Source: Pantoea brenneri (GTDB lineage: Bacteria > Pseudomonadota > Gammaproteobacteria > Enterobacterales > Enterobacteriaceae). From it: 64,000 nucleotides of DNA. The stretch is from contig MIEI01000009.1 of the NCBI GenBank assembly GCA_002095305.1, positions 28,966-92,965 of the forward strand, read 5' to 3'. Below are positions 60,912-64,000 of the stretch, piece by piece. The position numbers were made by a program, and so were the translations under genes. Each line of letters starts with the position of its first letter. Position 1 is the stretch's first letter. The notes beneath the pieces are model-generated. The model was not told the DNA's origin. It saw only the letters and a list, made by a program, of their open reading frames with translations, and ran no database searches.

Positions 60912-62618
60912 TTAGTTTAGGGTATCAAGCAGCCAATCTTCGATATAATGGAAAGGAACTGGATATCGATAACAACGACATGCCAATAGTACTATTGGTG
61001 CTTTCCCTTTAATCACAGCTGACATATTTCTAAATGAATCTGCATTTTGACACTCTCGTGCAACAAATTTTTTTGCCAAATCTCCATTCATTGGGAAGTC
61101 TGTTGAGGCAGAGCCATGCGTATCTGAGTTCGAGTACATGTTCTGTTCACTGTGTTGATTTGGGTACCAATATTGTAACGTGCTATGTGAGAGTTTTTCT
61201 TTAGAAAAATCTTCTAATTCTTTGCTTAAAGAATCCAACTTATACAGAGAGCAAAAAACCGCCAATAGCGGATATAAAACACTAGCTCCCGTAACTTTAT
61301 TTTTATAAAGATCACCTGCCTTATCTAAGCTGCAATTTTCAAGCAGTTTTTCGTAAGAGTCATAGATAATTGGATACATATTATCGCTAATGAAAGAGAA
61401 AATACATCTATTAATAATTTCAGAGAGCCACCCTTGCACAAACCCATCGAAATCTGAGTTATTTGAGAGCAGCGACAGAGCCAAACCAATATCAATTGCT
61501 TGCGAATCCTTTCGTGGTGACATCAGCGTCGGGTTATTATTAACCAATAGTCTAATCGATTTTGTTATTTCCTGAAGACGCAGACATAAAGTTACTTGTT
61601 CTTTGCTCTCACCATCGACTGGTGGATTTTCAGCATAACTCCTTGATAATGAATCTAAAACCCAGTGCCCTTTAATTGATAAACGCCCTAACACGTCAAA
61701 AAGTTTAATATTTACATCAATAGAGCATGGAGATTGAACCGCATGAGACAGAGCATATTTATATTCAACATATGGAATTAAACAACGTTCAATATAGCAA
61801 TCAGTGATTTGATGATAGGTATCTAAAATACTATCAAATGCTTTTGATGGCCTGTTTTTTCCTGTGTAGTAGTTTTTGACCTTATCCCAAGCCAACAGCA
61901 ATGCTCTCTCAGATGAAAGATATGCTGCTTCTAAGTTCCCGCCATCACGACACCAAGAAAACAAGACCCATAAACAGACGTTAATACGTATTATCGACGA
62001 TGCGACAGAATCTGGATCAGTTGCGTTTGAGAAAACCCTATTGATCAAAAGTAAGAAGTACTTGTTTGAGCTTTCGGGTTGTTCGAGTAGGGCCAAAGAT
62101 TTCCTTAATAGAGCTTGGCTGGAGCTAGGTAACAATTCTTCTTTTAACAAATACTGTTGAATAAGCTCTGATAACTTATCTCCATTCCATTCCTCAAAAG
62201 AAATATTATCTTGAGTATTTTTCCTCTCATATCCAGAGACCTCTTGCCTGATCCCTGAATTAACATCCCCACCAAAGCATAAGCAAATAACTATTTTCTT
62301 ATCTCTGTGTTCAGGTGGAAGACGACTGGGGATAAATGAATCCTGAATTTCATCTAACGAAGGTCTTAGAGCTTGATCTGCGTTTCCATTCCAAGTCTCA
62401 CGAGTAAGGTTTCCAGATTTAACAGAGAACAAATAGACTTTTTTTTCCTCACCATTTACTTTACCTATAGCAGCCATATCCACTCCATATTCTTTAACTC
62501 CGCGAGTTGGTGAAATAAAAACATTCATCCCCATGCTGCTCAATAAATCAGGAAGCACAGCATCTAATTCCGCTCGTTCTTTAAGTGAGGCTAGGTACTG
62601 CTTAAGAATTAACTTCAT
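60912..62618 (-). CDS. PD-(D/E)XK nuclease-like protein, candidate defence gene
   Basis: I do not recognise the full-length family. The N-terminal 100 residues resemble a restriction-endonuclease-like fold: Glu17 in a first helix (ERAELDAVLPDLL), GVDM with Asp47, and LFSVKSG with Lys67 in the S-x-K version of (D/E)XK. The remaining 450 residues look all-helical and may be repeats or a sensor. Base composition is much lower in GC than the alpha gene. The start overlaps the upstream gene's stop by ATGA, so the two form one operon read toward alpha. Confidence 0.78.
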   Translation of the reverse strand: MKLILKQYLASLKERAELDAVLPDLLSSMGMNVFISPTRGVKEYGVDMAAIGKVNGEEKKVYLFSVKSGNLTRETWNGNADQALRPSLDEIQDSFIPSRLPPEHRDKKIVICLCFGGDVNSGIRQEVSGYERKNTQDNISFEEWNGDKLSELIQQYLLKEELLPSSSQALLRKSLALLEQPESSNKYFLLLINRVFSNATDPDSVASSIIRINVCLWVLFSWCRDGGNLEAAYLSSERALLLAWDKVKNYYTGKNRPSKAFDSILDTYHQITDCYIERCLIPYVEYKYALSHAVQSPCSIDVNIKLFDVLGRLSIKGHWVLDSLSRSYAENPPVDGESKEQVTLCLRLQEITKSIRLLVNNNPTLMSPRKDSQAIDIGLALSLLSNNSDFDGFVQGWLSEIINRCIFSFISDNMYPIIYDSYEKLLENCSLDKAGDLYKNKVTGASVLYPLLAVFCSLYKLDSLSKELEDFSKEKLSHSTLQYWYPNQHSEQNMYSNSDTHGSASTDFPMNGDLAKKFVARECQNADSFRNMSAVIKGKAPIVLLACRCYRYPVPFHYIEDWLLDTLN

Positions 62619-64000
62619 TTTTTCATTTTCTCACAACGGCATGTCATCAAAAAATATTCTAGCGACACGGGATCTAAGACATTCAATCTTGGCATTTCAG
62701 TAGAATGAGAAAAACTATGCATTTGCATTTCTTGCCGTATGGAGTTGCCTTCATCTTGATGCATATAATAGACCGAACTATTTCCGTACAATAAGACATT
62801 GGTTTTTGCAATCATTTGTATAAAAGAAGACCTTGATGCTTCATCGTGAGCTTCTTGCATACCTTTTTCGACATTCCTCCAATAAGCATTTAAATTTTCG
62901 CTCGGAGCTTTCAATTCATTAACTTTAAAAACTTTTTCAATATTAGCATTGTAAGATTTATTTTTTTCTAGCAACCTCTCACATAGATTCTTTTGAACTC
63001 CTTTATCAATCAATGACTGAAGAAATTCACCAAGTTCTCCAGGATAACTTATGAGCAAAGGATAGTACAATATACCCTCAAGCTTTTTGATTGTGTCTAC
63101 TGAGGCAATTTCTGAGATGGAAATAATGAAACTTGCCGCCGCTACAGGTGTTGTAAATAACCATCCTATGACCTTGTGACTTACAAATACTTGCTTCACG
63201 TCATTATCTAGCAGTGCCATTTCTGCTTTTAACTCAACGACCTTTCCCGCGGAATCATGGAGTAAATTCATGATACTACGACAAAGTTGAACGTCCCCAT
63301 CCAGAAGCCATTTTGTAATAATATGATTACGTAGTTCATGGTACTTAGTTATTAACTCGTTAGAGAAATAGCCCAGAGATTTAAATTTAATTCCTTTAAC
63401 CAGAATTGATTCCAATAACTCTATAGCAAGGCAGGACTCTTCTATTTCAACTAGCATAACTAATAAATGATCAATATTATCTATAAGATTTTTGTGCTCA
63501 GGGGATACGTTGGTTAGCTGCTTAACTATGAGGTGCAGAATGCTTTTCGGAAGACCGAACCTTTGAAAGGCGACATCAGCCGAGAGCATATAAAGATTGT
63601 CGACGGATATCTTCTCAAGAACAGTATTTAACAACGATTCTATCATCGGCCAGTAAGTGGGGAATTTTTTTCCGAAATGAAATATTGCCCTTAATATCGA
63701 TGTACGACAACCATTATCATTCTCACTAATGGCATTGCTACTGATTAACGCCCAAATATCATTAGCTTTTGTTTCATTGACATCAAGCCACCCCAACGTT
63801 AGATAGGCTTGGTTTCTGATAATTTCATTACTATTGGAAATTAAATCCTCTGTTGCTTGGATAGCTTCCAAAACAGAATCTGAGTTATAAGCGAGAATCG
63901 AGTTGGATAGAAATGGGGCATAGGCATTCATTTCACTTTGAGCAAGGATAAATCTAATGCTTTCTCTAGGGCGCTGCACTCCCGCGCTACAGTAACGGGC
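62615..64000 (-). CDS. Large helical protein, partial at right edge, candidate defence partner
   Basis: The frame is open to the window end, so the N-terminus is missing; a GTG at 63979 is only an internal codon as far as can be seen. The visible 461 codons are almost entirely helical and contain HEAT/ARM-like segments (NSNEIIRNQAYLTLGWLDV). No catalytic motif is visible in this part. A missing N-terminal ATPase or sensor domain is possible. Low GC and the 4-bp overlap with the nuclease-like gene make a two-gene defence operon the leading inference. Confidence 0.72.
   Translation of the reverse strand, partial: ARYCSAGVQRPRESIRFILAQSEMNAYAPFLSNSILAYNSDSVLEAIQATEDLISNSNEIIRNQAYLTLGWLDVNETKANDIWALISSNAISENDNGCRTSILRAIFHFGKKFPTYWPMIESLLNTVLEKISVDNLYMLSADVAFQRFGLPKSILHLIVKQLTNVSPEHKNLIDNIDHLLVMLVEIEESCLAIELLESILVKGIKFKSLGYFSNELITKYHELRNHIITKWLLDGDVQLCRSIMNLLHDSAGKVVELKAEMALLDNDVKQVFVSHKVIGWLFTTPVAAASFIISISEIASVDTIKKLEGILYYPLLISYPGELGEFLQSLIDKGVQKNLCERLLEKNKSYNANIEKVFKVNELKAPSENLNAYWRNVEKGMQEAHDEASRSSFIQMIAKTNVLLYGNSSVYYMHQDEGNSIRQEMQMHSFSHSTEMPRLNVLDPVSLEYFLMTCRCEKMKK

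Noticed and set aside
61876..62160. A 94-codon plus-strand ORF inside the nuclease-like gene
   Set aside because: It is antisense to the longer minus-strand gene, with no Shine-Dalgarno or recognisable motif; an antitoxin-like antisense gene cannot be excluded but is unsupported.

Overview
The window is a piece of an Enterobacterales chromosome, most likely Erwiniaceae (a Pantoea/Erwinia-type organism), entered by a P4-like phage satellite. Gene content and order from about 1 to 52,400 follow the E. coli/Salmonella backbone yfhM-sseA-sseB-pepB-isc-trmJ-suhB, csiE-hcaT, glyA-hmp-glnB-glrRK-purL-mltF-tadA, pdxJ-recO-era-rnc-lepB-lepA-rse-rpoE-nadB-srmB-grcA-ung and grpE-nadK-recN-bamE-ratA-smpB-ssrA. 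Several lineage differences are visible, and the assignment rests on remembered protein families, not a database search.

Region 1 (1-19,160): alpha-2-macroglobulin yfhM (enters from the left edge), rhodanese sseA, sseB, aminopeptidase pepB, and an isc locus reduced to iscR-iscS. IscS lacks the usual C-terminal tail, and iscU, iscA, hscB, hscA, fdx and iscX are not here. Then trmJ, suhB, an unrecognised membrane/coiled-coil protein, a ZevAB-like metal transport pair, csiE, hcaT, glyA, hmp and glnB. Region 2 (19,286-31,400): the glrK-qseG-glrR two-component operon preceded by the small RNA GlmY with an overlapping sigma54/sigma70 promoter and three GlrR operators, then purL, mltF, tadA, pgpC, an RpiR regulator and ferredoxin yfhL. 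Region 3 (31,394-41,270): acpS, pdxJ, recO, era, rnc, lepB, lepA and the rpoE-rseA-rseB-rseC envelope stress operon. Region 4 (41,268-52,404): nadB, trmN6, srmB, grcA, ung, grpE, nadK, recN, bamE, rnfH, ratA, smpB and ssrA (tmRNA). Textbook operators can be read directly: NsrR (hmp), PurR (glyA, purL), NadR (nadB), FNR (grcA), sigma32 (grpE), LexA (recN), IscR (iscR) and sigmaE (rpoE).

Region 5 (52,405-64,000, runs off the right edge) is a P4-like satellite integrated at the 3' end of ssrA: tyrosine integrase, a low-GC HNH-nuclease gene coupled to int, a short GC-rich segment where cos would be expected, delta/ogr and sid-like genes (no psu seen), a regulatory/origin-like region with 10-bp phased iterons, alpA/vis, small early genes that overlap a P4 cI/C4-type antisense-RNA immunity region, and the alpha primase-helicase. 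Beyond alpha lies a second low-GC cargo: two overlapping genes, one with a PD-(D/E)XK nuclease-like N-terminus, the other a large helical protein cut by the window edge. The HNH gene and this pair are the best candidates for undescribed anti-phage systems.

Seven genes (yfhM twice, sseA, tadA, recO twice, grcA, sid-like) are interrupted by small indels that restore conserved protein when corrected. Because conserved and even normally essential genes are hit, base-level sequencing errors are the likeliest cause.
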